Shown one piece after another: positions 1 through 14,912 of a stretch of 64,000 nucleotides of DNA. The stretch is from positions 423,501 through 487,500 of the forward strand of contig JAUJYZ010000791.1 of assembly GCA_033675265.1 (NCBI GenBank), written 5' to 3'. Each line of letters begins with the position of its first letter. Positions within the stretch are counted from its first letter, which is position 1. The position numbers and the translations under genes are program-made. The stretch is from Actinostola sp. cb2023. Lineage: Eukaryota; Cnidaria; Anthozoa; Actiniaria; Actinostolidae. Under the pieces are notes generated by a model. It saw only the letters and a program-made list of their open reading frames with translations, ran no database searches and had not been told where the DNA came from.

Positions 1-554
1 AAAACCTCTGCCAAAACCTTTGAGATTGAAAATAATTGAGTTAGCACGGCTAGGTGTACGCCCCAGCGATATTAGCCGACAGCTTCGAGTTTCCCATGGG
101 TGCGTTAGCAAGATACTTAACAAGTTCCAGGAGACGGGGTCTGTGGAGCCAGGTGCAGCTCCTTCATACAAGAGAAAAGAAATCTCGCAGGTTATTCTGG
201 TTAAGATTGAGGAATACGTGCGAGTCCAGCAGGATATTTTCTCGTGGGAAGTGCGAGATCGATTAATAAGAGAAAAGGTATGCTCCAAGTTAAGCGTACC
301 GTCCTTGGAGGCGGTCAGCAAAGTTATAAAGACTTGTGCAAGCAAGCTACACAGGCCTTTAAGGAAAAGCACGGCGGAAGAAAAGAGAAGAGAAAATGGA
401 CGGAACGAAGCGGAAGCAGAAAATAAGAAAGCCAGTGCTTCTCATTTCACCGGTCCGTTCTCTATTTCCAATATCCTTAATTTATCGTCTGGCGAACGTA
501 GCGAAGAGAAGGAGCAAGAAACCGAGAGTTCGACAAGTAGTGACACGGAGAGTG
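1..554 (+). CDS. PaxD-like: Pax-I paired-domain and octapeptide exon (partial at left edge)
   Basis: Frame runs from base 2. PAI subdomain covers about 2-160 and RED about 170-350. A Lys/Glu/Arg-rich linker is followed by the octapeptide FSISNILNL at 458-484, a Groucho/TLE-recruiting motif in this family. The acidic Ser/Glu tail ends at a GTACGT donor starting at 555, phase 1. The open frame continues a few codons past the donor to a stop at 568, which is not used in the spliced model. Confidence 0.92.
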
Positions 555-3500
555 GTACGTATATGTAACGTCATTTACTTCAAACAGACCTCCTGTTATT
601 TGTTGTTTTTCATATATATTTTTTATCAAAGTTTTGACATTTTTATCTCTAAAACAGCAAGCTGGTTTTGTTCTGTTATATTTACTTGTCATTAAACGGT
701 CGTTTTAAAGCAGTTTTATCACTCCGTTGTTATAAAGTTGAGACCACATACACTGTATCTCTATATGTATCGTGTATCTGTTGTAGACGTTTATGACAAA
801 TTCTCGTTATTTAATTGTTGTCGGCGCTTTAGGGACGAATTTAGACACTTCGAAAGTGTATTTTCTTTATTGCTACTACTCTCAACGAAAAATACTGTTA
901 AAACATGACCTTAGAATCTATACGAGGAGCGTTCATGTTCTTTCTTTAAAGTTAATTATACTGCCATTGATCATTTGGAAAATTCTTAAAGCAACATTCA
1001 AGCAAAAGCAAATCGCCGAAGCATTGGTTTTGTTCTATTCGGTCAGCTTTAAAGCCGCACAAAGTTTATCTTGAATATACTTTAACTGTTGAGAACGTTT
1101 TGTGTGAAGTGTAGCTGAAAGCCCGAGGGTATTTTCTAAGAGCACTTCGTATAGCAGCCGCGTCTTTGATAGATATCAATCAAGCACTTTTCTATTTTAT
1201 ATACTCAAATCTCCATTTGTTATTTCAAGACACACTTGAAGAATTTGAAAACGGCAAAAAAAACGCCAAAGAAGAACGAAGAACAGAGTTGAGCCTGCCA
1301 GCGCACAAACCTAGACGGAGCAGAACTCGTTTCACGATTCCCCAGACTGAAGAACTCGAAAAGGCTTTCCACAAGACGCACTACCCTGACATCTACGCTC
1401 GAGAAGAGCTGGCTCAAAGACTAGGGCTGAGCGAAGCTCGTGTACAGGTAATCACTTGAAGTATTTGAAACTGTAAGATTGTGAAATGTTTTCTTCCATT
1501 TCTTTCTCGATTGTTCTTTTCAATGCTTGAAAACAAAACATACGTACTGTTAGCGAGAAATGAAGGGGCTCTAAAAATAGATAAACTGAATGAAGTCTTT
1601 AACTTCTAGATGTGCACGTGGGGTTACCGTTTTTGTCCATGGGATACGATGGACAATTACTGAGGGAGCAACAAACTATTACCTGATCAGCAAAATTACA
1701 TCTCATTTTAAATTTTGACCGATTTTCGTCCAAGTAGCACTTTAAGGGATGTTGAAGAACTTTAACTTCAGCTGCAAGATTTCAAAGCGAAATGTCTTTC
1801 GACTCGTGAAGAAGATAAACCTTTCAGCGATTGTTTGATTACTTCAAAGCCGAAAAAGTCAAATTCAGCAAATCTTGATTATGCCAAACTAGCACACCTC
1901 GGCACTTTCTGTGTATCTTGTTAGCAGATTTATGGAACACGTTTATAGACCCATTTTGCTTTCAATTTTGTTCAGCCGTTTGAAAAAGGTTGGTGTTGTG
2001 TGCTGATACCACTGCAAAACCGAAGCTTTGAAATCTAGTTTTGAATGCTCAAATCTGCTTGGGGTATACTGGTATACATAAGAGAAATAAGATTTTATTG
2101 TAAACCCGCCAACTTGCAAAAGGACTGATATGGGGCATTTTCTTGCCGTTTTCTATAGACGATAATCCTCGCGGGTCAATTTAAATAGCGGCAGAATTGC
2201 TTTACTAAGTTCGGCTTCTTATATGGTGATAAACCCATTGTAGGTAGAAAGAGTCAGAATTAGAGACTCGAAGACACACGACTTGATACACAAGCCCTCC
2301 CATTGCGACCCAAGAAAGTCTTGTAAAAGAGCAATTGGAAAGAACTTTGTTTACTTGAACAGCTTGATATGTGTTTAAACTTCGTCGCCGAAACGTTCGG
2401 GTTTCATTTACAGCCTGGCATTTCTCCGAGGAACCGTGTAGAGCCGGTACAAGTCAATTGAAGTGATTTTCCCAAGTTTGTCTTTGTTCTGCTATATATT
2501 GTTGTTTTTCGTTGTTGTTATTTCACTGTCTTTAATTTGAATTTAATCCATCAAAACCGTTTAGTTCAGAAACAGGATTCTGTCTGCTCGGGTCTTTGTC
2601 TTAAGGCCCTTCAAATCAACTATTGTTAGCCATGGCGTCCTTTGAACAGAGTTCTTGGGGAAGCCCCGTTTGGTCGGAAGTTAGGAAGCCTTTTTGTAGA
2701 TGTTCGTATTTGTGTGTCAGTACTCACGGAACATCCGTGGAAATTGCTTGAAAGAGTGTCTCATGTGATATGAACTTACAGTCTTTCTGAGGTAGAGTTT
2801 TGGGATTCTAATACATCGATAATATGGGTTGGAATTCAGCTGAAATGAATCGAAAACGCCCAGTTCTAGGGTGCGTAACGCCTTTTCTTTGAGCTCAAGG
2901 GACTAAAGCGTCATATCAACCACTTATACACCGATTCCACCATTTAGCCATCTGATTCAAACCCCTCCAGCAACACCTAAAATACTCTCAAAATCAAACA
3001 ATTTGCTTTAAGATCTCAGTTCCGATTTGCTTGGGGGAATTGTTGAGAAACGTGCCGTATCTATAAGTGTGTAAATGTGCAGGTCATCTTGGAGTGATCG
3101 ATTCGCGATCACTCTGTCTAGATTTGATATTCATGAGCCACCAATGATCTTTAGGCGTAGATATATCATACCATCAATTCTATTCCAACTTCTATTCACA
3201 CCGAGGCTAAAACACGTTTTAAAGTGGTTTAACTAAACAGGTTAATAGAAAATTATCTACAAACGCCACGCAACATTTGTCACAAAACTGCTGCTAAACT
3301 GTCCTTTGTGTTGCATAGTATAAATACCAAATAGTTTGATTCTTGTGAAATTAGATGTTCTCAGATTATAGAAGCTAGAAAAACCCAGTTTTGGCGGTGT
3401 GAATGGAGTTTAGTCAGTTATTTTTTACTTCGGACTCAAAGGGAAAATGCCCTACTGTGGTATGTCAGTCTGATATCAAATGAGCTTCTTCACTGAACGA

Positions 3501-6500
3501 TTAAAACCTGGTCATTACTTACTGATCGAAATTCAGTTGCAAGGCTGATCAAATTGTACACGCGTCGGCAAGATTTATTGCTGTCGTGCTGCCTGGAGAA
3601 TTAAGTCGTGGAACTTTATGACTTTAATTCATAACATCAACACAATAAGAGTGTAAAGAATAGATTGTCAATGAAGAATTCGAAGAAAAGAAAGAAACGG
3701 AAAAGAATATCAACTCAGTTTTTGGTGTTAAAGACCGTGGATTTCATTTATGTAATTTGAGCGCCAACTATGGAAGTGTAACTCTTTTCTCGGACAAAAA
3801 AAGGTTTACAAAAGCTTGACGAAGGGAAAATGGATTTTATGCTTTTTTACAGTGAAGTACGGTGGGGTGAATGAGTCAAACACAAGTAAAGTTGCAGCGA
3901 AGATTCTGTTTGACTAGAACTAATTCTACGACATCCTTTAGGGCTTTACACGCCTGTCAGTCGCTAAGGTACTCGTTATCATAAGCGATGGCCAGTGTTT
4001 GTTTAGGGAAGCATCCGACTTTAGGAATTGAAGCACTCACTCACTATGATCAGTGTCTGCGATAAAAACTTTTATGTCTGGAGGGTAAAGATAGTCGAGT
4101 ACTTTTGCTCATTACGAAACCTTTCGTCGTTCTTTGTTTGGAGTTTTTGGCGTTCAACGTTCTTTAGACTGTTTCCGTTTACTAATAGAAGCAAATAGTG
4201 AACCCTTTTGTTTTCAGTTGAACGGTTGAAAATATTACAAAATATCTGCAACTGACATTAATTGTATAAACGGGGACGTTTCAAGGCAGACACTGCAAGT
4301 TAATTATTAAGCCGCGCTTTTGTGCCGTTTGAAAAGAAATTGATGGATAAGAAGAATGGCTGTTGCATTATGGGATGTGTGAACAATTCCTCTGTATCAT
4401 AACCCCCTTTCGTCATTGCTAATTCAAGAAAGAACCAAATTGCTTGAAGTTACTGTAAAAGTTGAAGTGCGCTGCAATCTTTTCGAAATCTCCCTGTAAA
4501 CAAGTGTTCTGCTGTAGTTCGAGATCTAAGTTATAGTTTGAAGTTGAAGTTTATTTATAAACTAAGTTTTAAAAATTCACGCAGTTTCCCCCCGACTTTT
4601 TCGCGTGAACTGAACGGGCGCAGATGCCATTCCGAACCGACTCTTCTCGACTTACAAGAACTTCCATTCGAGTTTAATGGATATCAAGAACGTAGGTTAC
4701 TGATTTGATCAAAGAATTCAATTGACTTCAATTGAGTGTCTCGCTGAAATACTTCAAGGGTGAAAACCACAGTTAATATGATATAAAATATGTATACTAA
4801 GGCGGCTACTGGGGATGCCATATAGGCCGGTCTTGAGGTTAGCTTTAAGTGCAACTTGTAATGCTCTTTAATTTACAGTAAAACGAACGTGATATTTTGA
4901 GAGTAAAAAAGATTCTTTCTACAATATGAACAGAACTGCACCCCTTGTGGTATTCAAGTCTCGCTAGTCATCTTCGTATTTGTTTCTTCGATAGATACAT
5001 TCCTTTTAATTGTGTATGTCAAAGCTTTGTTGCGAAAAATCCGCCAGAAGAGTTTGTTAACATGTTGATTCTATTGTCGTTTGATACTCGATTAGAAAGC
5101 GTTTATTTAGATATTTCTTGTCTTATATATCGCTTCGTTTGGGGTTTCCAACGTGTATTTTTAAAACATTAGTGTAAAGTAAAATCCACCAAAGATTTAA
5201 ATCTCCTTAACTTGACTTATGAAATTTCAATTTTCTTGTTAATGTGGGATTAATTCAACGGACTTCGCAGTGGTTCATTTGAATCAGCCCTCTGGGCGCG
5301 GAGCACGCCCCAAATAGTGTGGGAAGGGCTGCATTGTTCTCCACAATATCATACAGCATGCTGAATCATTTCGCTTAATGGATGTCTCCCGAGACATAAA
5401 ACATAGCTTATTGTATTAGTATATACAATACCAAAATATAGAGCTGTTGGCTAGGCAACACGATTTGCACCGATCCCCAAAACGTGTTCCCAGATCGCCT
5501 AATAAAGCCTGCAATGAAGTGACTTTAGCGACGGCTCCCCACAAGTTAGCATAAGCCATTCTTCTTCTCCCAGCTTTTTTGGTTAATTACAAAGCCTAAT
5601 TAGTTCCAGATGCTGTCAACACTTGAAACCGAAAACATAATTTGGCTTGGATTTCTATATTTAGTATCGACAACTTTTGAACAACAAAAATGGATGATTC
5701 AAGTTAATGAATTGAGAGGAAGTCATCGCAGCTTCAGTAGTGTGTCTGTTAGTCGGATTTGAAATACAAACAGTCAGATTTCAAGAGTAATGTTATCAAA
5801 ATGTTTTTGTCAACATGGATGTAGTTTGGGGGGTTCATCCGCGAGCTTGCAAATGGTCAGAAACTGTGTCACCTAACAGATTGAATACACAGCTATAGAT
5901 ATAAAGGCCGCACAGGTATAAATCCGCCCTAAACTAAGAACCGACTTGGCTGTTTCAGCGCAGCACGTTTAGTATCACCGCGCTTTTCCATATGTCAGTT
6001 TGAGTATACATACGGAAATGCATTATTAAAGTTCTTTGCTAAGTGTTGTCAACCGATTACTTAACTTACTGGAAGTTTTGTTCGAAAGTCGACCATGACT
6101 TGTACGCTTATCAAATGTTTTCATGGTATTTTTGTACTTTTAATTTGTGTTTAGTCGTGACTTCTTGATGATCTAGTCTGGCTTCACACCTTCGCATTGA
6201 ATTCCTTTGTTAGTCTCGCACGCTATGAAACGCAAGTCTGTACCGTCTCCCTGTTTTCTCATTCATCGTTTTAACCGATTCAAAGTTAAACTCTTACGTT
6301 GTTTTTCCTCGTTTTCATTTTTGTTTAATTCTTTTCATTGTTTTCATTGTAGGTATGGTTCTCGAACCGCCGGGCTCGTCTCCGTAAAGAACGACTTCTC
6401 CCCTGTACTGAGGAGTTCTTGTATTCACCAATGGCTCACTATCCATACACCTTCCTACTTCAAGCCTCACAGTGTCAACCGCTGACCAGTTCGTTCGCAC

Positions 6501-6523
6501 ATGAATGCGTACCGTTCTATTGA
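1..6523 (+). CDS. PaxD-like: Pax-I: paired-domain plus homeodomain transcription factor (5' end outside window)
   Basis: Nuclear sequence-specific DNA-binding protein of the Pax family. Three coding exons are visible (before 1 to 554, 1230-1447, 6353-6523), giving 313 residues from base 2 to the TGA at 6521-6523. The reading frame is already inside the paired domain at base 2, so the start codon and the first exon lie upstream. Order: PAI helix-turn-helix ([20 protein letters not shown]), RED subdomain ([11 protein letters not shown]), octapeptide FSISNILNL, homeodomain with [11 protein letters not shown]. Intron phases (1, then 0 inside the homeodomain) agree across all joins. The homeodomain intron between residues 46 and 47 is the classical paired-class position, and Ser50 is diagnostic of Pax. 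Closest neighbour in sequence is Pax-II; the two converge tail-to-tail. Family assignment is secure; PaxD/Pax3-7 affinity is inferred from the paired domain. The last intron is long (4.9 kb). No clear AATAAA is seen just downstream. Confidence 0.93.
555..1229 (+). other. Pax-I intron (phase 1)
   Basis: GTACGT donor to a TTTCAAG acceptor. AT-rich sequence; nothing recognisable inside. Confidence 0.8.
1230..1447 (+). CDS. PaxD-like: Pax-I homeodomain exon, residues 1-46
   Basis: Joins in phase 1 (G + AC = Asp). A short charged linker leads to a homeodomain beginning [19 protein letters not shown], with the [17 protein letters not shown] helix-2 region. It ends ARVQ at a GTAATC donor, phase 0. 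Helix 1 Phe8 and Leu16 and the YPD turn are all present. Confidence 0.93.
1448..6352 (+). other. Pax-I last intron, 4.9 kb, splitting the homeodomain
   Basis: Runs from GTAATC to a pyrimidine-rich tract ending ATTGTAG. I see no coding segment, large inverted repeat or tandem array in it. It is unusually free of repeats compared with the rest of the window, so it is a reasonable place to look for conserved regulatory DNA. Confidence 0.75.
6353..6523 (+). CDS. PaxD-like: Pax-I last exon: homeodomain recognition helix and C-terminus
   Basis: Opens in phase 0 with [12 protein letters not shown], which completes the homeodomain (Trp48, Phe49, Ser50, Asn51, Arg53). A short tail of about 44 residues rich in Pro, Tyr and Cys follows, then TGA at 6521-6523. 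The acceptor is TTTTCATTGTAG. Confidence 0.93.
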   Translation, partial: VWFSNRRARLRKERLLPCTEEFLYSPMAHYPYTFLLQASQCQPLTSSFAHECVPFY

Positions 6524-7876
<1,353 letters not shown>

Positions 7877-8117
7877 TATACATCTATTTCAAAAAATGTT
7901 GGCATCTGAAATCTGAATTTGCAATCTGAGACCGAGAGGGATTGTAATGCACAAAAACTTTTTTATTATTGTGGGTATGAGTTGTGATCTATCTTGTAAT
8001 TACTGGAATATGCCTACACGACCTGCATACGTTGGAGAATAGTGTGGCCACGAGTGTTTTAGGTCATAGATTCAGATTCAGATTTGAGATGCCAACGTTT
8101 TTTGAAATAGGTGTATA
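7877..8117. mobile_element. MITE, TATACA-CTATTTCAAAAA terminal family, copy 1
   Basis: Left end TATACATCTATTTCAAAAAA and right end its near-perfect complement (AAATAGGTGTATA). The arms continue into GTTGGCATCTGAAATCTGAA on the left, matched on the right. The arms are about 45 bp and the core has no coding capacity. Flanking TA is part of the terminus, as in Tc1/mariner-type insertions. Confidence 0.85.
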
Positions 8118-9768
8118 TGTACATCTACTCGGCCCTGTGTTTATATAACTATTAAATAGTAGACTATTAAGTTATCTAAACCTAATTTAATCGATATTTT
8201 TATCATTTCGTGCACAGCTCTGCTCAGTTACAGCTAGATATGTAAAAATGAGTTATCTTAACTTCGACACCACCATTGGAGGAACATGATGGAATAAGTA
8301 TATGTTAAAATGCTAGGTTAAATATCAATGTATAATGTGTTATAAGTTGCAAATGGTGGCTTCAATCAGTGTAGTTAGAAAGGGGAGGGTAAATCGTAGA
8401 ATTGTATAGTCAATGAAGTTAATTTGTACATATGTAGCTATGAGTAATTATGATACTCTGTATCATTCTACGATTGTGTGGGCTCATAAAAGTATTGTAA
8501 TAAACGAACTTCGACAAATGACATGCGAAGCACATCTGGTTTGTCTGATTCCATGTTTGCTGCGGTTCTTGCTTCTTTTAGTTCACTGTTCTTTGGTGTT
8601 CGTTTCTTTCTTTAAGTCACACTTCAGTTTATGCATCGTATTTTCAGTGCTTGCCTTAGTTTATTCTAGAACCTTTTCTGTCTTTGTTGTTGTCATGGCT
8701 TTGTTCTTGATGAGTCGTTCTCTTCACCACTGCTCTAGCTTTTAACCTTCTCTTTCTATAGTCTTTCGGAATTTTGTTAAACTTTCTGCTTTTTTATCTA
8801 GCCAATCTTGTTTCTGTCAGTCTTATGTTGTTCTCAAAACGTTTTTCATGTCTTAATATATCAAAATAGCTCAGTACGTAGTGCAAAGTTAAAAAGGCAT
8901 GTTATTGTAAGAAAAAGGTTGGGGAAAAAAAGATTCACAATTGTATTCTTTTCGTACCAGTTACTTATTTTTAGCACACAGAACAGCTATAGTTGTAACA
9001 ACAAGTCGTAAATACGCCTTTGTAACCACGTGTTGATATAACTAATTCATTGATTGTGTCACTCCATGAGATCAGAAACTATCATTTTTAGCAAGAAAAT
9101 GCCTTGAATTGTTTAAAAAAGCTAAAACCAACTTTGAAACTGCGAATTCATTTAATTAATTATTTTTTAAAGTTTGCTAATATTGACTCGAGCAATAGCG
9201 TTTACTATGACTATATACTATAACTTCCACTTGACACATGTCACCGATGATTTCGATTAGCAATTAAATGGCTTCTTTGGTAAGAATACCATTTAAGTGC
9301 TCCATTATATATATGCTTCGATTCGGAAGGAGTCCCCAATAAAGCCAGTCACCTAAGATACCTTCAGTTCATCCCGTGCATTTTCACGCACATACAAACT
9401 TTCCTGATTATCCAAATGTTTAATAGTAATTAGAGTTTTTCGGGTTTTTTTTCTGTGCGACACGTTGTGCGATCACAGGTACCGCCGCGCGCTGCGTTCG
9501 TGATGAATTAATTGTTTGGCTGCAGGCGAAAGACCATTATAACAAGCTCAATAATGATGAGACCGTCTCAATATCTCACTTGCCTAAGTGTCGCCTTGTT
9601 TTGCGGCTTTGTAAAACGGCCCGACGAGTTTAACTCTTAGGATAATGAAGACCTGGCGATTTGCATGGGAACGAACGGATGTTGATGGATAATCCTGTCG
9701 TCCATCCATTTAGTAGTGTATGGTTTAGATGTGCTCTTTTAGTTATATTCGTTATCCTTCGGTGTAAC
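8118..9768. other. Intergenic: nothing recognised
   Basis: AT-rich DNA. A 110-residue open frame on the plus strand at 8413-8745 is hydrophobic, with no homology I recognise and no splice or start support; I treat it as chance. Confidence 0.5.
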
Positions 9769-10735
9769 CAGCCATTCAGCCCTTCATTCATCATTCCTTT
9801 CATCCCTTCATTCGTCCATCACCTGCCATCCATCCATCGATCCATTCATTCAGCCCTTCATTCATCCTTCCATTCCTTCCATTCCTTCATTCATCCATCT
9901 TGCCATTCATCCATCCATCGATCTCCTATCGATCCATTCATTCAGCCCTTCATTCATCCTTCCATTCCTTCCATTCCTTCATTCATCCATCTTACCATTC
10001 ATCCATCCATCGATCTCCTATCGATCCATTCATTCAGCCCTTCATTCATCCTTCCATTCCTTCCATTCCTTCATTCATCCATCTTGCCATTCATCCATCC
10101 ATCGATCTCCTATCGATCCATTCATTCAGTCCTTCATTCATCCATCTTACCATTCATCGATCCATTCATTCAGCCCTTCATTCATCCATATCTATCTATC
10201 TATTCATTCATCCATCTTGCCATTCATCCATCCATATCTATCTATTCATTCATCCATCGATACTCCCATTCATCCATCCATATCTATCTATCTATTCATT
10301 CATCCATCGATACTCGCATTCATCCATCCATATCTATCTATCTATTCATTCATCCATCGATACTCCCATTCATCCATCCATATATATCTATCTATTCATT
10401 CATCCATCGATACTCCCATTCATCCATCCATATCTATCTATCTATTCATTCATTCATCTTGCCATTCATCCATCCATCGATCTCCTATCGATCCATTTAT
10501 TCAGTCCTTCATTCATCCTTCCATTCCTTCATTCATCCATCTTGCCATTCATCCATCCATCGATCTCCTATCGATCCATTTATTCAGTCCTTCATTCATC
10601 CTTCCATTCCTTCATTCATCCATCTTACCATTCATCGATCCATTCATTCGGCCCTTCATTCGTCCTACCATTCCTTCATTCATCCATGTAGCCGTATATA
10701 TTCATCGATCCATCCATTCATTCACTCTATGCATC
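9769..10735. repeat. ATTC/ATCC-type degenerate satellite, about 1 kb
   Basis: Tetranucleotide units (CATT, CATC, TATC) arranged in higher-order blocks. Blocks such as CTTCATTCATCCTTCCATTC and CCATCGATCTCCTATCGATC recur several times. It lacks stops in all three plus-strand frames, giving 190-370 residue frames of His-Pro-Ser-Ile repeats. These are an artefact of the tetranucleotide composition. Confidence 0.95.
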
Positions 10736-13700
10736 TGTCACAAGCAATCTATATCCATCGCCCATAATGCATCTCTGCATGATGCATGATAAATCTGTAG
10801 GAATACTCCTATTTATGCCTCACTTCAACCGCGCCAGTCCCTTCAACCATCTTCCACTCCCCATACATCTGCAGCAAGTATTACCCACCCACAATATCAT
10901 ATCCCGACTTCTTGTAGGCCAAATTGGAAACCAGCCCTTATTGCTGTATTTGTAACCCACATTAAATAAAGATTATTATTATTTTATTATTATATATGTG
11001 CACTGTCAGTTCCATTTGCATGTACCAGTGAAATGAAAAGCTTAAAATCCTTATAAACAACCATTGAATAATTATAAAGCCCCTGCTTTTAAAGCTTTAC
11101 TCGGCAGCACTTTTATTACTACTGAGTACATTCTATTTGTACAGAGATTATAAATATAAGTGCTGTTTATTTTTGTACTCCTCTAATACACAAATCGCTA
11201 CATCGAAAAATCTCTCGACGCCATTGACGTACTACCTAAACTGATGTTAGAAGGTGTTTAGTTAACATGTTTAAACTAGAATAGCGCCTGCGGGATCTTC
11301 TTGTCTTGGATGTAGTCTTCCGTAATACACGTATATTTTGTTTTTAGTGATGTGTTGGTGTGTGGAAAATATTGCCTGTTCGTGTTTGTGACAATTTGTC
11401 ATCCCACACGTTTAGTTGAAATGAATAGTTCACTATAAATATGGTGGTGAAGCCATCATCAACTTTTCACTTCAGCTTTAAAGGATTCGTCTAATGACTT
11501 GAGCGAATTTTAAAAAGTTAATTGATTGGCGAATGAGTTGCCAAGTACCCCACACTATTGACGTCTCCGCGTTGTTTTCTCACCGCCCTCAAATGAACCG
11601 TTAATTGTACTTTTACAAATTCGGGCTCTCTTTGATTTTCAACTATTGACTCGTAAATTACTCAGTTCAGAGTAGATTGTAAAAGGATTTACGGCGTGAC
11701 TTCCGCAGTGAGTTGAAGTAAACCAGCCATTATATCGGTGGTTCCTATTGGCGGAATAAATTAGCGGAGAATCCGGCGTATTTACTGTGTGATGCAAGAA
11801 TTGAAGAAGGAAGACCCAAAATATGAAATCCACTCCAACTTACTATTAAAACGCCGGAACAATTTGTTCGGTTCATGAAAATAAACTAGGTTTTCCGCTG
11901 AAAGACCCCTAAACATTCTCGGGGTTTGAAATGACCTGTACAACTCACTGAAACACTCATCTCGGTAGTAAAAACGACTGAATCAAATGAATATGTTTTC
12001 GGGCCGGCCTATACGTGTCGTGTCGAAAGCTTCAGCTATCAGTCAATTTGCTTCGTTTTTACAAGTCTTTTCTGAGTCAGTTTACAGGTGAACTTTGGGG
12101 CCCGAAAAGATTCGGGTCAGTCTCGCCGAAATGCACGTCTAAGACCGGCGATAGATAGACTAGATAGACTGGTTCAGTAATAAAACCCGGCGTAGCTGAA
12201 AAGCTGGTATGGTATAAACTAAAACAGAAGTTTAGTTTCTGGCAGCGAGAAAGTGCTTGTTTTTGAAAATGTTATGATCCTTCTTGCTATAGATGGACGC
12301 ACTTAATCTTCCTACCCACCGGGCTAATTTAATTTACTACCATGGATTAGGGTACTGAACCCTCACAACACATTACACACCGCCATTATCTAGGTGTCTC
12401 ATTTAGCACACCTCCTCCTTCCCAGTAAGAATTTCCTTCCACGTTCTGACGCCTTGATGAGCTTGTTATAGCTCCTAGATGATACGTGAACTGAATATTT
12501 AGATTTTAATACCATATCAGTCTGAGCAGAATACAAAGCATTTTAGACTGCATTAGCCATAAAAAAGAACGGAATAAGAAGAAATAACACTAATTTAAAT
12601 ATGAATAAAGAGTACACACTATAGTTCTCGAGTTCAAAATTTTAATTCGTTCAATTTTATTATCAATGTATTATTTATTTTAATTTATTAATTTAGTTTA
12701 ATATTATATTGGGTTTATTATAATTTTAGAAATGGTTACTTCATTGAAATTTCCCTGCGCTCTTTTTGAAAAGCATTCTGGGAGATATATGGGAAGAAAT
12801 CAAAGTAATCCCCACAGGACCCTCCACGGGACCGCTTTCTTTCTAGAAGCAACAACGACAGAACGATTAAAAGTAGTTCATTGAAATCACCGTTGTCTTG
12901 CAAAATTACATTCCAGTTCCCAGTCCATTCGAACAGCACACGGTCCATAAAAGGAGAGAGAGCCTGGGTGCGATGTTATACTTTGACTTCTTCCCCAGCT
13001 GAAGATTTCGTAAAATGAAATCATAATGAATTGATCATAATGACAAAAACGCCATTCTCGTTGCAACGTCGTATTCTGTGCTTTGTCTACGTAAATAGAA
13101 TATGATTAAATAATGCTCCTTATAAAATATCAAATATATAGTTTTAAAAATCTATTCGTTGGCCATCCGAACCCCATGATTCATAGCGGTCAATGCGTTT
13201 CCATGGTGATGAGAACTTTTAAAAATTCTAACGTTCAGATTGGAAATCAAGTCGAAGCACAGTCAACATTGGCTCAGTTGCTCGGGCTGGCGCGAATAAA
13301 AGTCCTGTAGATTTTCAAATTACAAAAAATATGTTGCCATCTTTCAGAGCGATCGGACACGGACAATTTCTGAGCCTGGGTTCGTACAGGCAATATCTAG
13401 AGTTGTTTTTGTTGATACAAATTTAGTTTACTTTGTGTAGAATATGTAGACTAATCCCAAACGTTTTACTGTTGAAGATTTAAATCAGAATTTCGTGTTC
13501 TACTAGGTTTTTTACATGAAGCCGCAAGAAATAGAGTGGTTTTCGTATGAGTGGGAAACCAACGGTGCGATGACACACAAATGGCTTTCTTTCTGAACCA
13601 ATCAAAAAGCGCGCAGATGCATCTCATCCAATCAAACTCTTTCAATACGGCACGGTACCGTAACTTTCCCACTCGTACGCAAACGCCTCTATGGCAGACG

Positions 13701-14726
13701 ATTTGTCCGGTGATCGCTGTTATGATCAGAACCATGGAGCTACTAGATTCTCCCTCTCTCCCCTACTCGCTCATTCACTAACCTACGAATTAACAATTAT
13801 CTTTATAACTCACTAATTTGCATAATCCATGTCGATATTCCTTTCAAAGAAACATCCAACTCCTGGTAACCTATTTCGAGACCGAATCTTCGCACAGCTA
13901 TTTGCTCACTTCGATTCCTTCGTTCCACCCTTTCTTGACTCTATTCATTTATATATAAAGTTCGACTTTGAATATCTCTATATGCTATGATTTACGGATA
14001 TGATAGCAGTGTGAGGACTGAATATCAGTTCTATACAAACTGCTAACACCGCTACCAAGCTACAAATCTAATTTTGATGTTTCTATATAAGATATATAGC
14101 ATTTCATGCGTGCAAAAGAAATTTTACTATAAGTCTGACATCTCAGCACAGCGGAGAAATTAACTAAAGATGGCGGATGTACCGGACTTTACCACAACTT
14201 TTGCAAATGGCCTAAATCAGTACTACTCACTTCTACGAACTTTTTGACATGTTGACTAGATGAAGCATGTGACAGTCAGCTTCAAATGTAACTTGTTTGG
14301 TTGTTGCTCTCGTGTATCAACACAACAGTTGATTCACCTTCGTTCTGACAATGGTTTTGGGATAAAACCGAAATGTAAACACAAATCAGTTTTCCTTGTG
14401 TCTAACCGTAAACAGTAAGTCAAACAAGTTGCTCACTTCGGAATTGTTTTTGTCCAGTAACTTGGTTGCACAGCTCACTTGAAAATTGTGACGTTTTCAG
14501 AACTCTGTTCTAAAGTTTCTACGAGGTATTCTGGATTATGCGCGCAAAGGATTACTGGGTAAAAGGTACGTTTACTGATCCGCCATCTTTCCCAGAATTG
14601 GATTTCACTGAGTAGTCATTTTAGCATCTACAACGAATTGCTATTTGAAAAATATTCACCATGCCATTCTATTGTATTTTGGACGTCGTTATTCCTGCAC
14701 GAGCTCCTGGTCGTACAGCGTGTTAG
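10736..14726. other. Intergenic between the convergent Pax-I and Pax-II
   Basis: AT-rich with scattered short frames. The only structured element I see is the inverted repeat at 13533-13688. No gene recognised. Confidence 0.5.
13533..13688. mobile_element. Short MITE, TTTCGTATGAGTGGGAAA ends
   Basis: Left arm GGTTTTCGTATGAGTGGGAA and right arm TTTCCCACTCGTACGCAAAC are imperfect inverted repeats. A solo relative of one arm, followed by the same CGGTACCGT-type sequence, occurs near 42320 in a Pax-IV intron, so this is a dispersed family. Confidence 0.65.
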
Positions 14727-14912
14727 CTAGTACATTGGCATGTTGTACATGCTGCGACTATTTATTGGCACGTATTGCACATACGTAATTGGTGGCAGCA
14801 TTGGTGGCGCCTGGCACGTGCACATTACGTCACATGAGGACTTTCTCTTGTGTGTCTGGCTATTTGATGCCTCGTGTTTCCTCTGGCGAGCTCTGCGATT
14901 TGAGAACCAAAC
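14727..14912 (-). CDS. PaxD-like: Pax-II last exon: recognition helix and C-terminal tail
   Basis: After a TTTTCAACAG acceptor the frame opens [12 protein letters not shown], completing the homeodomain in phase 0. The tail carries Cys and Lys residues, then Met/Pro/Tyr-rich sequence, ending MPMY and TAG. Confidence 0.94.
   Translation of the reverse strand, partial: VWFSNRRARQRKHEASNSQTHKRKSSCDVMCTCQAPPMLPPITYVQYVPINSRSMYNMPMY

Noticed and set aside
8413..8745. 110-residue hydrophobic plus-strand frame
   Set aside because: Leu/Ser/Val-rich as expected from T-rich DNA; no other evidence.
9661..10789. Open frames of 190-368 residues made of His-Pro-Ser-Ile repeats
   Set aside because: They are translations of a stop-poor tetranucleotide satellite open in all three frames; no gene signals.
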